64,000 bases of DNA from an uncultured Lachnospiraceae bacterium (GCA_910586205.1 CAJUGD010000016.1:1-64000), one strand, 5' to 3'. Counted from the first letter of the stretch, positions 9,365 through 19,010 are shown. The notes: generated by a model not told the origin, from the letters alone. A program made the numbers and translations.

Positions 9365-9399
9365 GGCTTCATACTGATTTCAGGTATGAAGCCTTTTTT
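9365..9399 (+). terminator. Rho-independent terminator of the rplU operon
   Basis: A perfect 10-bp stem, GGCTTCATAC with GTATGAAGCC, has a 9-base loop and is followed by six T. Confidence 0.95.
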
Positions 9400-9436
9400 G
9401 CCATGATTGGAGCTGTTGAAGGGACAGGTGAGACAG

Positions 9437-10720
9437 ATGTTTGCAGACAGAGCAAAGATTTTTATTAAATCCGGCAAGGGAGGAGACGGCCATGTCAGCT
9501 TCCGGCGGGAGCTTTATGTGCCTGCAGGGGGCCCGGACGGCGGGGATGGCGGCAAAGGCGGGGACATTATTTTTGAGGTAGATCCAGGTCTTAACACGCT
9601 TGCGGATTTCCGTCATATCAGAAAATATGTGGCCAAGGACGGACAGCCAGGAGAAAAGAAGCGGTGTCATGGAGCCAATGCCTCCAGCCTGGTAATAAAG
9701 GTTCCGGAAGGAACGGTTGTAAAAGATTTTGAAACCGGCAAGGTAATCGCAGATATGTCAGGTGAAAACCGCCGCGAGATCATTTTGCGGGGCGGCAAAG
9801 GTGGTTTAGGCAACATGAATTTTGCCACGGCTACCATGCAGGCGCCTAAATATGCCCAGCCGGGACAGCCGGGACATGAGTTATGGGTGCAGCTAGAGCT
9901 AAAGGTGATCGCAGATGTAGGGCTGGTCGGTTTCCCTAATGTGGGAAAGTCAACGTTGCTTTCCCGGGTAAGCAATGCCCGTCCAAAGATTGCCAATTAT
10001 CATTTTACTACTTTGGATCCCCATTTAGGCGTGGTGGACTTAGACGGAAATGCAGGATTTGTCATGGCGGATATTCCAGGTCTGATTGAAGGAGCATCTG
10101 AGGGAGTGGGATTAGGGCATGATTTTCTGCGCCACATTGAGAGAACCCGTGTGCTGATCCATGTAGTGGATGCAGCCGGAACAGAAGGCCGGAACCCAGC
10201 CGAGGACATCCGTACCATTCACATGGAGCTGGAAAAGTACAATCCTGACCTTTTAAAACGTCCCATGGTCATTGCTGCCAACAAAATGGATGCAGTCTAC
10301 GCAGAAGATGAGGATCCGTCAGAGCAGCTTCGCCGGGAATTTGAACCAGAGGGGATCCCGGTTTATCCGATTTCCGCTGTCAGCGGACAGGGGGTAAAAA
10401 AGCTTTTGTATGGAGTTTACGAAAAGCTTCAGACGGTCAGCCGCGATCCTGTTATTTTCCAAAAGGAATTTGAGATCGAGTATGCAGGCGACCGAAATCT
10501 TCCCTATACAGTGGAAAGGAATGAGGACGGCGCTTTTGTGGTAGAGGGACCGCGTATTGAGAAAATGCTTGGCTACACCAACTTAGACTCAGAAAAGGGT
10601 TTTCAGTTTTTCCAGAAATTTCTAAAGGAAAACGGAATCCTAGATGATCTGGAAGCAGCAGGAATCCAGGAGGGAGATACAGTACGGATGTATGGATTAG
10701 CATTTGATTATTATAAGTGA
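9437..10720 (+). CDS. obgE: GTPase ObgE/CgtA
   Basis: A 427-residue GTPase involved in late 50S assembly and stress response. It has the glycine-rich Obg domain (GGPDGGDGGKGGDIIFEVD), a G domain with GFPNVGKSTLL, DIPGLIEGA and NKMD, and the C-terminal OCT domain. The start at ATG 9437 (MFADRAKIFIKSG) matches the family and has AGGTGAG upstream; the frame from 9407 is too long. It heads a run with yhbY, nadD, yqeK and rsfS, a typical Clostridial order. Confidence 0.97.
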   Translation: MFADRAKIFIKSGKGGDGHVSFRRELYVPAGGPDGGDGGKGGDIIFEVDPGLNTLADFRHIRKYVAKDGQPGEKKRCHGANASSLVIKVPEGTVVKDFETGKVIADMSGENRREIILRGGKGGLGNMNFATATMQAPKYAQPGQPGHELWVQLELKVIADVGLVGFPNVGKSTLLSRVSNARPKIANYHFTTLDPHLGVVDLDGNAGFVMADIPGLIEGASEGVGLGHDFLRHIERTRVLIHVVDAAGTEGRNPAEDIRTIHMELEKYNPDLLKRPMVIAANKMDAVYAEDEDPSEQLRREFEPEGIPVYPISAVSGQGVKKLLYGVYEKLQTVSRDPVIFQKEFEIEYAGDRNLPYTVERNEDGAFVVEGPRIEKMLGYTNLDSEKGFQFFQKFLKENGILDDLEAAGIQEGDTVRMYGLAFDYYK

Positions 10721-10739
10721 TCAGTTAAAGGAGAGGAAC

Positions 10740-11036
10740 ATGACGAGTAAACAGAGATCCTGTCTGAAAGGGATCGCCATGACTACAGAGCCGATTCTGC
10801 AGATTGGAAAAGCCAGCCTGACACCGGAACTGACTGCTGCAGTTGACGAGGCGTTAGAAGCGCGGGAATTGATAAAAATCACCGTATTAAAGAATTGTAC
10901 GGATGACGGAAATTCCATTGCACAAATGCTGGCAGAACGGACTCATTCTGAAGTAGTCCAGGTTATTGGAAAAAAGATTGTCCTTTACCGACAGGCAAAG
11001 GAAGAAAAAAAGAGAAAAATCGTGCTGCCGTCCTGA
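10740..11036 (+). CDS. yhbY: YhbY family RNA-binding protein
   Basis: A 98-residue CRS1/YhbY (CRM) domain protein, beginning MTSKQRSCLKGIAMTTEPI, with the usual ILQIGKASLT and a final basic tail. It is thought to bind the 50S precursor. The start at 10740 has AAAGGAGAGG upstream. Lies 19 bases after obgE. Confidence 0.93.
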   Translation: MTSKQRSCLKGIAMTTEPILQIGKASLTPELTAAVDEALEARELIKITVLKNCTDDGNSIAQMLAERTHSEVVQVIGKKIVLYRQAKEEKKRKIVLPS

Positions 11037-11076
11037 TTCGTCAAACAGCAGGGAATGGACAGGGAGGTGCAAAAAC

Positions 11077-11727
11077 ATGGCTGAGATTGGAATTATGGGA
11101 GGAACCTTTGACCCGGTTCATAACGGCCATCTGCTGTTAGGAAAGCAGGCTTATTTGGAATACAGGCTTGATCAAATTTGGTTTATGCCGTCCGGAATCC
11201 CGCCTCATAAAAAAGACCATGTGGTAACTGCCGTGGAGGACCGCCTTAATATGGTTTCTCTTGCAGTGGAACCATACCCTTATTTCTTATGTTCGGATTT
11301 TGAGAGCAAAAGACAAGGAAACACTTATACGGCTGAAACTTTAAGACTTCTTCGGACAAAATATCCTGCACACAGGTTTTATTTTATCATCGGGGCTGAT
11401 TCTCTCTATCAGATTGAAAATTGGTATCATCCTGAAAAAGTGATGGAACAGGCGGTTCTTCTGGTTGCCAACCGGGAATATGAACAAGCTTTCTGTCCAA
11501 TAACGGAGCAGATTTCTTATCTTGAACAACAATATGGAGCAGATATTCGTCTTCTTCACTGTAAGGAGGTGGATATTTCCTCCGGAGAGCTTCGGGAGAT
11601 GGCCAGACAGGGAAAAGAGCTGCACCAATATATTCCCAAATGTGTGGAGGAATATATTCTTTCCCATAAAATTTATGGAAATCCCTGTGATCTTTTGATT
11701 AAAGGAGAGGAACATGCTAAATGTTAA
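11077..11727 (+). CDS. nadD: Nicotinate-nucleotide adenylyltransferase
   Basis: A 216-residue NadD that makes nicotinate adenine dinucleotide in NAD synthesis. Motifs are GGTFDPVHNGHLLLG (the nucleotidyl-transferase HxGH-type site) and ISSGELREM (ISSTxIR-like) near the C-terminus. The ATG at 11077 follows GGGAGGTG; the longer frame to 10966 overlaps yhbY and is not used. Overlaps yqeK by 14 bases. Confidence 0.95.
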   Translation: MAEIGIMGGTFDPVHNGHLLLGKQAYLEYRLDQIWFMPSGIPPHKKDHVVTAVEDRLNMVSLAVEPYPYFLCSDFESKRQGNTYTAETLRLLRTKYPAHRFYFIIGADSLYQIENWYHPEKVMEQAVLLVANREYEQAFCPITEQISYLEQQYGADIRLLHCKEVDISSGELREMARQGKELHQYIPKCVEEYILSHKIYGNPCDLLIKGEEHAKC

Positions 11728-12337
11728 TGAACAGATCTTTACTTATCGGAAACAATTAAAATCAAAGCTGGATCCTATGCGCTATGAGCATTCCTTAAGT
11801 GTTTCTTATACCTGTATGGCTCTGGCTATGCGTTATCAGTATGACCTGCGTCGGGCAGAGCTTGCAGGACTGCTTCATGACTGTGCCAAACGTTTTGGAG
11901 ACAATGAATTGATTATGAAATGCCAGAAACACAAGCTTCCCTTAACAGAGGGAGAGCTGAAAGCGCCTGCAGTGATCCATGCCAGGTATGGTGCATGGAT
12001 GGCAGAACATAAGTTTGGAATCCATGATGAAGACATACTTTCTGCTATTCGCTGCCATACTACGGGAAAGCCTCAGATGGGAATCTTGGACAAGATTCTC
12101 TACATTGCAGATTATATAGAACCCAGACGGAATAAGGCATCCAATCTGGCTCAAATGCGTTATCTGGCTTTTCAGGATTTAGATCAGACCATGTACGAGA
12201 TTCTCTTGGGAACCTTGACTTATCTGAAAAAGAAAAATACGGGCATTGATCCTATGACACGTCAGGCGTTTGAATATTTCCAGGAAAAATGCGGCAGGGA
12301 GGAGACTCATGCGGTTACGTTCACAGACCGTCTGTGA
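11714..12337 (+). CDS. yqeK: HD-domain phosphohydrolase YqeK (diadenosine tetraphosphatase)
   Basis: A 207-residue HD protein with the metal motif LLHDCAKRF and RYEHSLSVSYTCM near the N-terminus. Firmicute YqeK hydrolyses Ap4A symmetrically. It overlaps nadD and precedes rsfS, the standard order. AAAGGAGAGG precedes the ATG. Confidence 0.92.
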   Translation: MLNVNEQIFTYRKQLKSKLDPMRYEHSLSVSYTCMALAMRYQYDLRRAELAGLLHDCAKRFGDNELIMKCQKHKLPLTEGELKAPAVIHARYGAWMAEHKFGIHDEDILSAIRCHTTGKPQMGILDKILYIADYIEPRRNKASNLAQMRYLAFQDLDQTMYEILLGTLTYLKKKNTGIDPMTRQAFEYFQEKCGREETHAVTFTDRL

Positions 12338-12390
12338 ACAGCAGCCGTCTTTAAGCATTATAGAGGTAATTAAGGAAGGAGAGTGAAAGA

Positions 12391-12744
12391 GTGGACGCAA
12401 AAGAGATGGTAAAGCTGGCAATTAAAGCTTTGGAGGACAAAAAAGGAGAGGATATCCGTATTATTGATATTCGTCAGGTATCGGTTCTTGCAGATTATTT
12501 TATCATAGCCAGCGGTTCTAATGCCAACCAAGTCCAGGCTATGACAGACAATGTGGAAGAAGTCATGGGAAAGGCAGGGCATGAGCCTCGCCAGATTGAA
12601 GGCTATCGAAGCGCTAACTGGATTTTAATGGATTACGGCGACATTATTGTTCATGTGTTTTGTAGAGAAGATCGCCTGTTCTATGATTTGGAGCGGATCT
12701 GGAGAGACGGAAAGATTATGGAAGCAGGAGAGTTTAAAGAATAG
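12391..12744 (+). CDS. rsfS: Ribosome silencing factor RsfS
   Basis: A 117-residue RsfS/YbeB protein. It binds L14 and blocks subunit joining during starvation. Typical segments are DIRQVSVLADYFIIASGSNA and WILMDYGDIIVHVF. The start is a GTG at 12391 with AAGGAAGGAGAG upstream. Last gene of the plus-strand run; a strong bidirectional terminator follows. Confidence 0.95.
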   Translation: MDAKEMVKLAIKALEDKKGEDIRIIDIRQVSVLADYFIIASGSNANQVQAMTDNVEEVMGKAGHEPRQIEGYRSANWILMDYGDIIVHVFCREDRLFYDLERIWRDGKIMEAGEFKE

Positions 12745-12766
12745 AATCAAGCTGATCGTTTCTTGC

Positions 12767-12815
12767 CGCCCCGCAAAAGTAGACATAATATTATTATGTC
12801 TACTTTTGCGGGGCG
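12767..12815. terminator. Bidirectional terminator, near-perfect 49-bp palindrome
   Basis: CGCCCCGCAAAAGTAGACAT and its reverse complement meet around an ATATTATTATG centre, giving about 24 bp of perfect stem. T-rich tracts lie on both sides (TTTACTTTTTTC on the rsfS side). It separates the convergent genes rsfS and glmS. Confidence 0.9.
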
Positions 12816-12857
12816 TTTACTTTTTTCTGTTTCAAAGAATCTCAAAACAGAGAGGAA

Positions 12858-14684
12858 TTATTCTACGGTAACAGATTTTGCCAGATTTCTAGGCTGATCT
12901 ACATCCAGGTGTTTTCCCAGAGAAGCATAATAGGCAATTAACTGTAAAGCAGCAGCAATGGGAAATACGGTAAAATGATCATCCACATCCGGAATCCGAA
13001 TCCGGATATCAGCCAGATTGTCGTCTACCACCGCATTTTCTTTTACCAGCAGAATTACAAATGCGCCTCGCGCCTTTACCTCCCGAATATTGGAAATTGT
13101 TTTAGAATATACATGTTCTTGGGTGGCAATGGCAATCACTGGCACTTGGTCAGAAATCAGCGCAATCGTTCCATGCTTTAGCTCACCGGCAGCATAAGCT
13201 TCAGAATGAATATAGGAAATCTCCTTCAGCTTCAAGGCTCCTTCCAGAGAGAAGGCATAATCCAGCCCCCGGCCGATAAAAAATGCATCCGGACTGGAAA
13301 TAATGTGGGACGCCACATCCCGAATCATTTCCTTTTGGGCAATCATCGTCTCCATGGCAGGAATAACATCCAAAAGATCTGCCAGGAAAGAACATGCCTG
13401 TTCTCTGGTGTATTTTCCCCGGACTAAGGCCATACGGCAGCAGATCATATACAAAGCAGCAAGCTGAACGGAATAGGCTTTTGTGCTGGCCACAGCAATC
13501 TCCGGCCCTGCATGAGTATAAAGCACATAATTGCTTTCCCTTGCAATGGTGGAGCCTTTAACATTCACAACAGCCAGAACCGTGGAGCCACACCGGTGCG
13601 CCAGCCGCAGGGCTGCAAGGGTATCAATGGTTTCACCAGATTGGGAAATAATAATTACCAAAGATTTCTCATCAATCAACGGTTCCTCATATCGAAATTC
13701 GGAAGCAATGGACACGGTTACAGGAATGCGCAAAAGCGGCTGCATAATGGCACGAGCCACCATGCCGGCATACATGGCAGTTCCGCAGGCAATGATCTGA
13801 ATCTGACTGCATTCCTTAAAAATACTGTCCGGTATGCCGTCCTCGCCAAAATCCGGTATCCCTTTGTTGACCCGCGGCAAAATGGTATTGCGCAGGGCAT
13901 CCGGCTGCTCATGAATTTCCTTCAGCATAAAATGAGGAAAACCATTTTTCATAGCAGCATCCATGTTCCAGTTGACTGTCATGATCTCCGGGTAAGCTTT
14001 GGTATAGGTGTCATCCAAATGGTATACATGGATTTTATAGGGAGTCAGCTTTACAATATGCTGCTCCGGCACCACAAAATACTGACGGCTATAAGGAATA
14101 AGAGCTGTTAAATCAGATGCAATCAGGGATCCGGAAGGGGTGGAAGCAGCCACTAAAGGACTTACATTGCGGATTGCATACACGGCGCCCGGCTGATCCT
14201 CAAACATGATGCAAAAACTATAAGATCCATCCAAAAGATCGATCAGCTTATGGATCGCAGCTAAAGGATCTCCCTCATAAAGACAGTTTAAAACCTGTGC
14301 TGCAACCTCGCTGTCCGTCTGGGATAGGAGCTTATCCTCTAAGTGGAACTTTTCTGTAAGTGCATGATAATTCTCAATAATGCCATTATGAATCAGAACA
14401 ACCTTTCCGGCTCGATGAGGATGGGCATTGGTATCTGTCACACCGCCATGGGTGGCCCATCTGGTATGTCCGATTCCGCTGTGGGCAGTGCCGGAAATCT
14501 GTTGCCTGCAATATTCTTCCAGATTTTTCACCTTTCCGGCTTTTTTTACCACACGGATTTGGGAATCTTCCATGCACAAAGCAATACCTGCGCTGTCATA
14601 GCCGCGGTATTCTAACCCGGAAAGTCCTTCTAAAAGAATCTTTGATGCCTCTAAGGGACCAGTATATCCAATAATTCCACACAT
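12858..14684 (-). CDS. glmS: Glutamine--fructose-6-phosphate aminotransferase
   Basis: A 608-residue GlmS that makes glucosamine-6-phosphate for cell wall synthesis. The N-terminus MCGIIGYTG has the catalytic cysteine at position 2 after Met removal, and the two SIS domains follow (SQSGETIDTLAALR, then the DQPRNLAKSVTVE end, which is canonical). The ATG follows AAGGAG. Unlike many Firmicute glmS genes, I see no glmS ribozyme in the 230 bases upstream. It is the main minus-strand gene left of the dif-like site. Confidence 0.98.
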   Translation of the reverse strand: MCGIIGYTGPLEASKILLEGLSGLEYRGYDSAGIALCMEDSQIRVVKKAGKVKNLEEYCRQQISGTAHSGIGHTRWATHGGVTDTNAHPHRAGKVVLIHNGIIENYHALTEKFHLEDKLLSQTDSEVAAQVLNCLYEGDPLAAIHKLIDLLDGSYSFCIMFEDQPGAVYAIRNVSPLVAASTPSGSLIASDLTALIPYSRQYFVVPEQHIVKLTPYKIHVYHLDDTYTKAYPEIMTVNWNMDAAMKNGFPHFMLKEIHEQPDALRNTILPRVNKGIPDFGEDGIPDSIFKECSQIQIIACGTAMYAGMVARAIMQPLLRIPVTVSIASEFRYEEPLIDEKSLVIIISQSGETIDTLAALRLAHRCGSTVLAVVNVKGSTIARESNYVLYTHAGPEIAVASTKAYSVQLAALYMICCRMALVRGKYTREQACSFLADLLDVIPAMETMIAQKEMIRDVASHIISSPDAFFIGRGLDYAFSLEGALKLKEISYIHSEAYAAGELKHGTIALISDQVPVIAIATQEHVYSKTISNIREVKARGAFVILLVKENAVVDDNLADIRIRIPDVDDHFTVFPIAAALQLIAYYASLGKHLDVDQPRNLAKSVTVE

Positions 14685-14725
14685 AGATTTTTCTCCTTAA
14701 AAAGATTTACAGCAAATCAGCATTT

Positions 14726-14754
14726 ATTATAGCCTATGAAATATCATTCGTCAA
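14726..14754 (-). promoter_or_regulatory. Sigma-A promoter of glmS
   Basis: On the minus strand TTGACG (14754-14749) and TATAAT (14731-14726) are 17 bases apart. The leader to the start codon is only about 35 bases, too short for a glmS ribozyme. Confidence 0.8.
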
Positions 14755-14951
14755 TTCCCGCTTTATTCTCTGTTTCTTAAAGAAATTTTAATACTTGTCT
14801 CTGTTTTTCCGAATTGATTTGTGCTATAGTATTGTCAGTGTATTTTTTACAGTATTTTATGGCGAACATCCCATAAATAGCAGAAGCGAGTGAAAGCTTT
14901 TAAGAAAACTTCCACTACTTGTTTGTGCTTTGGAAAGGAATAAAGAAAATA

Positions 14952-16763
14952 ATGAGAAGACAATGGATTTCGGCCATATTGATGATAATGACCGGATGGT
15001 GCATTTTTGCAGCATCCGATTTTTATAAACCAAATCCTATAACAGTTGTTGCTGTTGAAACAGAGACCATGACAGAAGCTGTCAGCAGTTCCGGACAGGC
15101 AGATACTTTTACAGACATCACAGAGGAAAACTTACCTGCAGAGACAGAAACAGAAGCTCCTTATCAGCCTGCGCCGGATGAATTGAATCTGGCGCATTAT
15201 TTTCCAGAAGGAGAAGATACCGGCGATCTTATGAAAAGCTATGCAGGAAAAGCCTTTATCGAATTAATGACGCAGGATCAGATCTGGCTCGAAAAGATTA
15301 ATGATTATGCAGACATAGCGCCGGAAAAATTGGCATCTCGCATAGGTAAACCAAAAAGCGCTGTCCTTGGAAACTACAATCCCAAAGATGAGCAGCACAA
15401 TCCAGAAGATCCAAATACCTGGACAATCAATTCCTTTCGAGATATGCAGATTCGTGTTTTCGATGGAGATCATAAGCCTGTCAGCCTGTATTCCAATGTA
15501 ATAGAGATCATGTCCATGGCCAATGTATATACCTACTATAAAGGGGTGAATGACTATGATCTATTCACTGCTTATTGCAGGGCATTGTGGGATAAGTCTC
15601 ATTCTTATTCCATCAGCATGAGTGATATTGAATATTGTGACGGATGCCTGACAGAAGAAGACGAGAGAAAGCCTTTGGAAATAGAAGCAGAGACAGAAGA
15701 AACTGCTAAGTCTCCTGGTGAAAGTATTCCAATAGAGACAGATAAAGAAAATACATCAAAAGGAGATGAGCTTTCATCTGAAGAAACAATTCAAAAGGAG
15801 ATAATTACCAGCAGCGAATACGCAGAAACAGAAGCTGAAAATGCATTACCTTCCTCATCCTCAGCGGAGACTTCTGCAGTGATACTTGCCGGGAATGCAG
15901 ACGCCAGTAAAGCAAGCAATGCGGAAACTATAGAAGACTTTGCGGAAACAGCACAAACACCTCCTGAAGAAAAAGAGCCTTTCGATCCAAATCCCGAAGC
16001 AACTCCTTCCAACTATAAAGGATATTCCCCCAAATCAGAGCAGTGTCCAGGGCATATTGATCTGATTGTACAGATACAGATTCGGGGCATGAAAGAAAAA
16101 AATGGTCTTTTTAAGGTGGATTCTTACGGAAATGACAATGATAATTACGAGGAAAATGGATGGCAGGGCTGGAATCAGGAATCCATGGATGCTGCAAAGC
16201 AATTAAGCAGCCAGGATTGGTATAAAAAATACAAAATGACTGTATCCATGATATCTTCCGGCAATCCGCTGACAATCGCCGAAATTGAGGAATACATGAA
16301 CAGCCTTCCTGATACCACATCCCAAGTCCGCAGAAATTTGATTCATTTTGCATTATCTTCTGTAGGAAAAGTTCCTTACTATTGGGGCGGAAAGCCATCT
16401 GCACCAAACTATTCCCGCAATGCATTTGGATCTTTGGTTGCTCCTGACAATAAAGGGAGAGTGCTGAAAGGGTTGGATTGTTCCGGCTGGATTAGCTGGG
16501 TATATTGGTCAGTAACAGGAAAACGTCTGTCCCATGAAAGCACATCCGGCCTGGCTCTGTGCGGAAGTCCTGTCAGCCGCAGCAGTCTTCAGCCTGGAGA
16601 TATTATTCTGCGCACTGGTGAAAATGCACATGTAATTATGTTCTTAGGATGGACAGAAGACGGGAAAATCCGCTGTATTCATGAAAGCAGCGGAGATGTT
16701 AATAATGTAATGGTATCTGTGCGTGATGCTAATTGGCCTTACTATAGAAACTTAATTGATTGA
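14952..16763 (+). CDS. Secreted NlpC/P60-type cell wall hydrolase
   Basis: The C-terminal domain has the NlpC/P60 signature: catalytic Cys in GLDCSGWISWVYW, catalytic His in ENAHVIMFLGW, and ESSGD as the third position. An N-terminal hydrophobic segment (WISAILMIMTGWCIFAA) acts as signal or anchor. Between them lie a conserved-looking domain and a long Glu/Ser/Thr-rich spacer (about residues 240-350). It likely cuts peptidoglycan stem peptides outside the cell. The start is taken at ATG 14952; GAAAGG lies upstream but spacing is long, so TTG 14919 remains an alternative. The LCP gene follows almost immediately. Confidence 0.85.
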   Translation: MRRQWISAILMIMTGWCIFAASDFYKPNPITVVAVETETMTEAVSSSGQADTFTDITEENLPAETETEAPYQPAPDELNLAHYFPEGEDTGDLMKSYAGKAFIELMTQDQIWLEKINDYADIAPEKLASRIGKPKSAVLGNYNPKDEQHNPEDPNTWTINSFRDMQIRVFDGDHKPVSLYSNVIEIMSMANVYTYYKGVNDYDLFTAYCRALWDKSHSYSISMSDIEYCDGCLTEEDERKPLEIEAETEETAKSPGESIPIETDKENTSKGDELSSEETIQKEIITSSEYAETEAENALPSSSSAETSAVILAGNADASKASNAETIEDFAETAQTPPEEKEPFDPNPEATPSNYKGYSPKSEQCPGHIDLIVQIQIRGMKEKNGLFKVDSYGNDNDNYEENGWQGWNQESMDAAKQLSSQDWYKKYKMTVSMISSGNPLTIAEIEEYMNSLPDTTSQVRRNLIHFALSSVGKVPYYWGGKPSAPNYSRNAFGSLVAPDNKGRVLKGLDCSGWISWVYWSVTGKRLSHESTSGLALCGSPVSRSSLQPGDIILRTGENAHVIMFLGWTEDGKIRCIHESSGDVNNVMVSVRDANWPYYRNLID

Positions 16764-16783
16764 GAAAGGACTGTTTGATAAAA

Positions 16784-18382
16784 ATGAAATACCAAAATTA
16801 TGATTATGAAGATGAGATTGATCGAATCCGCGCCAGAAGACAATACAAAAGGCAGCCGAACTCCCGTTCAATATCTTCCAAAACCACTGCGCACATAAAA
16901 GATGATTTCCAAATTGAAGATTTGGAGATAGATGATTTGGAAGAAAAACCTTCAAAGAGAAAAAATTCTCCCCAAAAGCATAGGAAAAAGAAAAGAAAAG
17001 CTCTTTTCCCCTTGTTTCTTCTCTTTGCCGCAGTATTGGGATGCTTTTTCTTTCTCAAACGTCCTAAGAATAGCGGATATTGGACAATCGCTGTATATGG
17101 TGTAGATTCCCGTGACGGCAATGTGGGAAAAGGCGCGTTGGCAGATGTACAGATTCTATGCAGCATTAACCGGAAAACAGGAGAAATTCGCCTTGCCTCT
17201 GTGTTTCGTGATACATACTTAAAGATCGACTCAGAAGGAACTTATCACAAAATCAACGAAGCCTACTTTTTAGGCGGCAGAGAACAAGCAGGAGAGGCAT
17301 TGAAAGAAAATCTTGATCTGCATATTGAAGATTATGCCACCTTTAACTGGAAAGCCGTTGTCGATGGTATCAATGTCTTAGGAGGCATTGATCTGGAAAT
17401 CACAGATAAAGAATTTGCTTATATCAATTCTTTTATCACAGAAACCGTAGAATCTACCGGTGTTGGCTCTGTCCATCTAGAACACAGCGGAATGAATCAT
17501 TTAGACGGGGTTCAGGCTGTTGCCTATGCCCGGCTGCGTTTAATGGACACGGATTTTAATCGTACAGAGCGTCAGCGCAAGGTATTAGGACTTGCCATGG
17601 AAAAAGCCAAACAGGCTGACTTTAATACCTTACGTACTTTAATCGGAACAGTATTTCCTCAGATTTCTACCAGCATTGGTGTAGATGATCTGTTGGTAAT
17701 GGCAAAAGACGCGAAAAAGTATTATATTGGACAGACTTCCGGCTTTCCGTTTTCACATTCTGAGATGAAAATCGGAAAAAGAGACTGTGTAATCCCTACA
17801 ACGCTAGAAAGCAATGTAATCCAGCTTCACGAATTTTTATATGACGACACACAATTTGAGCCTTCTGGCGTGGTAAAGATTATCAGCGCACATATTGCAG
17901 AAGTAAGCGGCTTAGGAACCCCCGGCAAAGACACCGAATCCGGCAAAAATGTAGGAGCTGAAGGAAATACTGGCAATCAGCAAAACACACAGCATCAGGA
18001 ACCTGTTACAACACCCATTCCTGCGCCTGTAGAGACTACAGCCATAAATGAGGACACTCCATCAAGTGAACCTGCATCTGAGCCAAATGAGACAAGCAGC
18101 AGTGATAGTGCAGAAGAAACCTCATCACAAGAACCAACAGAAAGCCAACCGGAAGAAGAAACACCTTTGGAAACCACATCTGAAGCAAATGATGGACCTG
18201 GTTTACAAAATCCAGTATCTACAGAGCCTTCTACAAAGCAAGAACCTTCCAATGGCCCTGTAACGGCCCCAGGCGGTCCGGCAATAATTCCCACGGAAAA
18301 CGGCGGTCCCGGCGCCTCTGCAAATGGCCCCGGCGGAGTTCCTGCCCAGCCAGACACTGCATTAGAGGGACCTGGCCAGTAA
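16784..18382 (+). CDS. LytR-CpsA-Psr family protein
   Basis: An LCP phosphotransferase, which attaches anionic glycopolymers to peptidoglycan. A basic cytoplasmic head is followed by one membrane segment (LFPLFLLFAAVLGCFFFL), then the LCP domain with GVDSRDGN, ASVFRDTYLKI, and the arginine-rich FNRTERQRKVLGL. The tail from about residue 385 is an extended Glu/Ser/Thr- and later Gly/Pro-rich region (GGPGASANGPGG), likely wall-spanning. The ATG at 16784 is preferred over TTG 16760. It ends just before the dif-like palindrome. Confidence 0.9.
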   Translation: MKYQNYDYEDEIDRIRARRQYKRQPNSRSISSKTTAHIKDDFQIEDLEIDDLEEKPSKRKNSPQKHRKKKRKALFPLFLLFAAVLGCFFFLKRPKNSGYWTIAVYGVDSRDGNVGKGALADVQILCSINRKTGEIRLASVFRDTYLKIDSEGTYHKINEAYFLGGREQAGEALKENLDLHIEDYATFNWKAVVDGINVLGGIDLEITDKEFAYINSFITETVESTGVGSVHLEHSGMNHLDGVQAVAYARLRLMDTDFNRTERQRKVLGLAMEKAKQADFNTLRTLIGTVFPQISTSIGVDDLLVMAKDAKKYYIGQTSGFPFSHSEMKIGKRDCVIPTTLESNVIQLHEFLYDDTQFEPSGVVKIISAHIAEVSGLGTPGKDTESGKNVGAEGNTGNQQNTQHQEPVTTPIPAPVETTAINEDTPSSEPASEPNETSSSDSAEETSSQEPTESQPEEETPLETTSEANDGPGLQNPVSTEPSTKQEPSNGPVTAPGGPAIIPTENGGPGASANGPGGVPAQPDTALEGPGQ

Positions 18383-18417
18383 CGATAAATACATGACAAA
18401 CATATAATAGAAACCCT

Positions 18418-18668
18418 GTTGACAAAACAAATGAATTTACTTAAAATGATTTTTAGAAAGAATGAAATCAGAATTGTAAAAAGATGATTAAGAAGATATA
18501 GGAGAGGTTGATGGATATAACTTCCAACTATTCGCGAAAGAATACTTTAACGAATAGTTGAGGAGTTTTTTCCATCAACCTCTTTTCCATTCTCTGAATC
18601 CTTCTTTTGCAATCCTGATTTCATTCTTTCTAAAATCATTTTAAGTGAATGGATTTATGTTTGTCAAC
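18418..18668. repeat. 251-bp imperfect palindrome centred on a dif-like site
   Basis: The left arm 18418-18515 and right arm 18571-18668 are inverted copies with roughly 80% identity by eye. They start and end with GTTGAC/GTCAAC and contain a near-identical block reading ACTTAAAATGATTT and TAGAAAGAATGAAATCAG. The midpoint, 18543, coincides with the centre of the 36-bp recombination site. Confidence 0.9.
18525..18560 (+). other. dif-like Xer recombination site (left end of prophage, attL)
   Basis: Two 16-bp arms, CAACTATTCGCGAAAG and its inverted partner CTTTAACGAATAGTTG, differ only at CG versus TT and flank a 4-bp AATA core. This is the form expected for a site bound by two copies of one tyrosine recombinase. 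Related sites lie at 27640-27676 (inverted) and 27734-27768. The XerS-like recombinase at 28722 is the natural partner. Confidence 0.8.
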
Positions 18669-18800
18669 TTTTTCCTGTACAATGCATTCCCGCAAATTTT
18701 TTTCTAAAAAAAATCCCTTATTCATTTTATAAAATTTCATATGGATTATTTAATTAGACGTTTGAAAAATGAAAAACGTTACAAGAAGGCGGTGAAAAAA

Positions 18801-19010
18801 ATGTCGAATGATTTTTATGACGATGAGGAGGAATTTCTGGATTTAGAACTTTACAATGATTTGGGTTATTCCCTGGCAACGGATTCTAACTCTGATTTTA
18901 TGGACGGTTCTTCCATACCTGCATCATTGGATTTTCAGATTTTTCTTGTTTTAGCTCTTGGATTTATTGCAGGGATTTTAATGATTGGGCTTAGGGGAAT
19001 TTTTACATGA
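18801..19010 (+). CDS. Small membrane protein of the prophage
   Basis: A 69-residue protein with an acidic head (MSNDFYDDEEEFLDLE) and one C-terminal membrane segment (IFLVLALGFIAGILMIGLR). I take ATG 18801, which follows AAGGCGGTG by 6 bases; a longer frame opens at 18741. It overlaps the next small gene by an ATGA. Position before the coat gene suggests a minor coat or tip protein such as pVII or pIX, by analogy only. Confidence 0.65.
   Translation: MSNDFYDDEEEFLDLELYNDLGYSLATDSNSDFMDGSSIPASLDFQIFLVLALGFIAGILMIGLRGIFT

Noticed and set aside
13512..14111. Long plus-strand frame opposite glmS
   Set aside because: Shadow of glmS; no start signal and no recognisable product.
14685..14918. glmS ribozyme upstream of glmS
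   Set aside because: The promoter lies about 35 bases from the start codon and no ribozyme-like core is visible, so there is no room for it.
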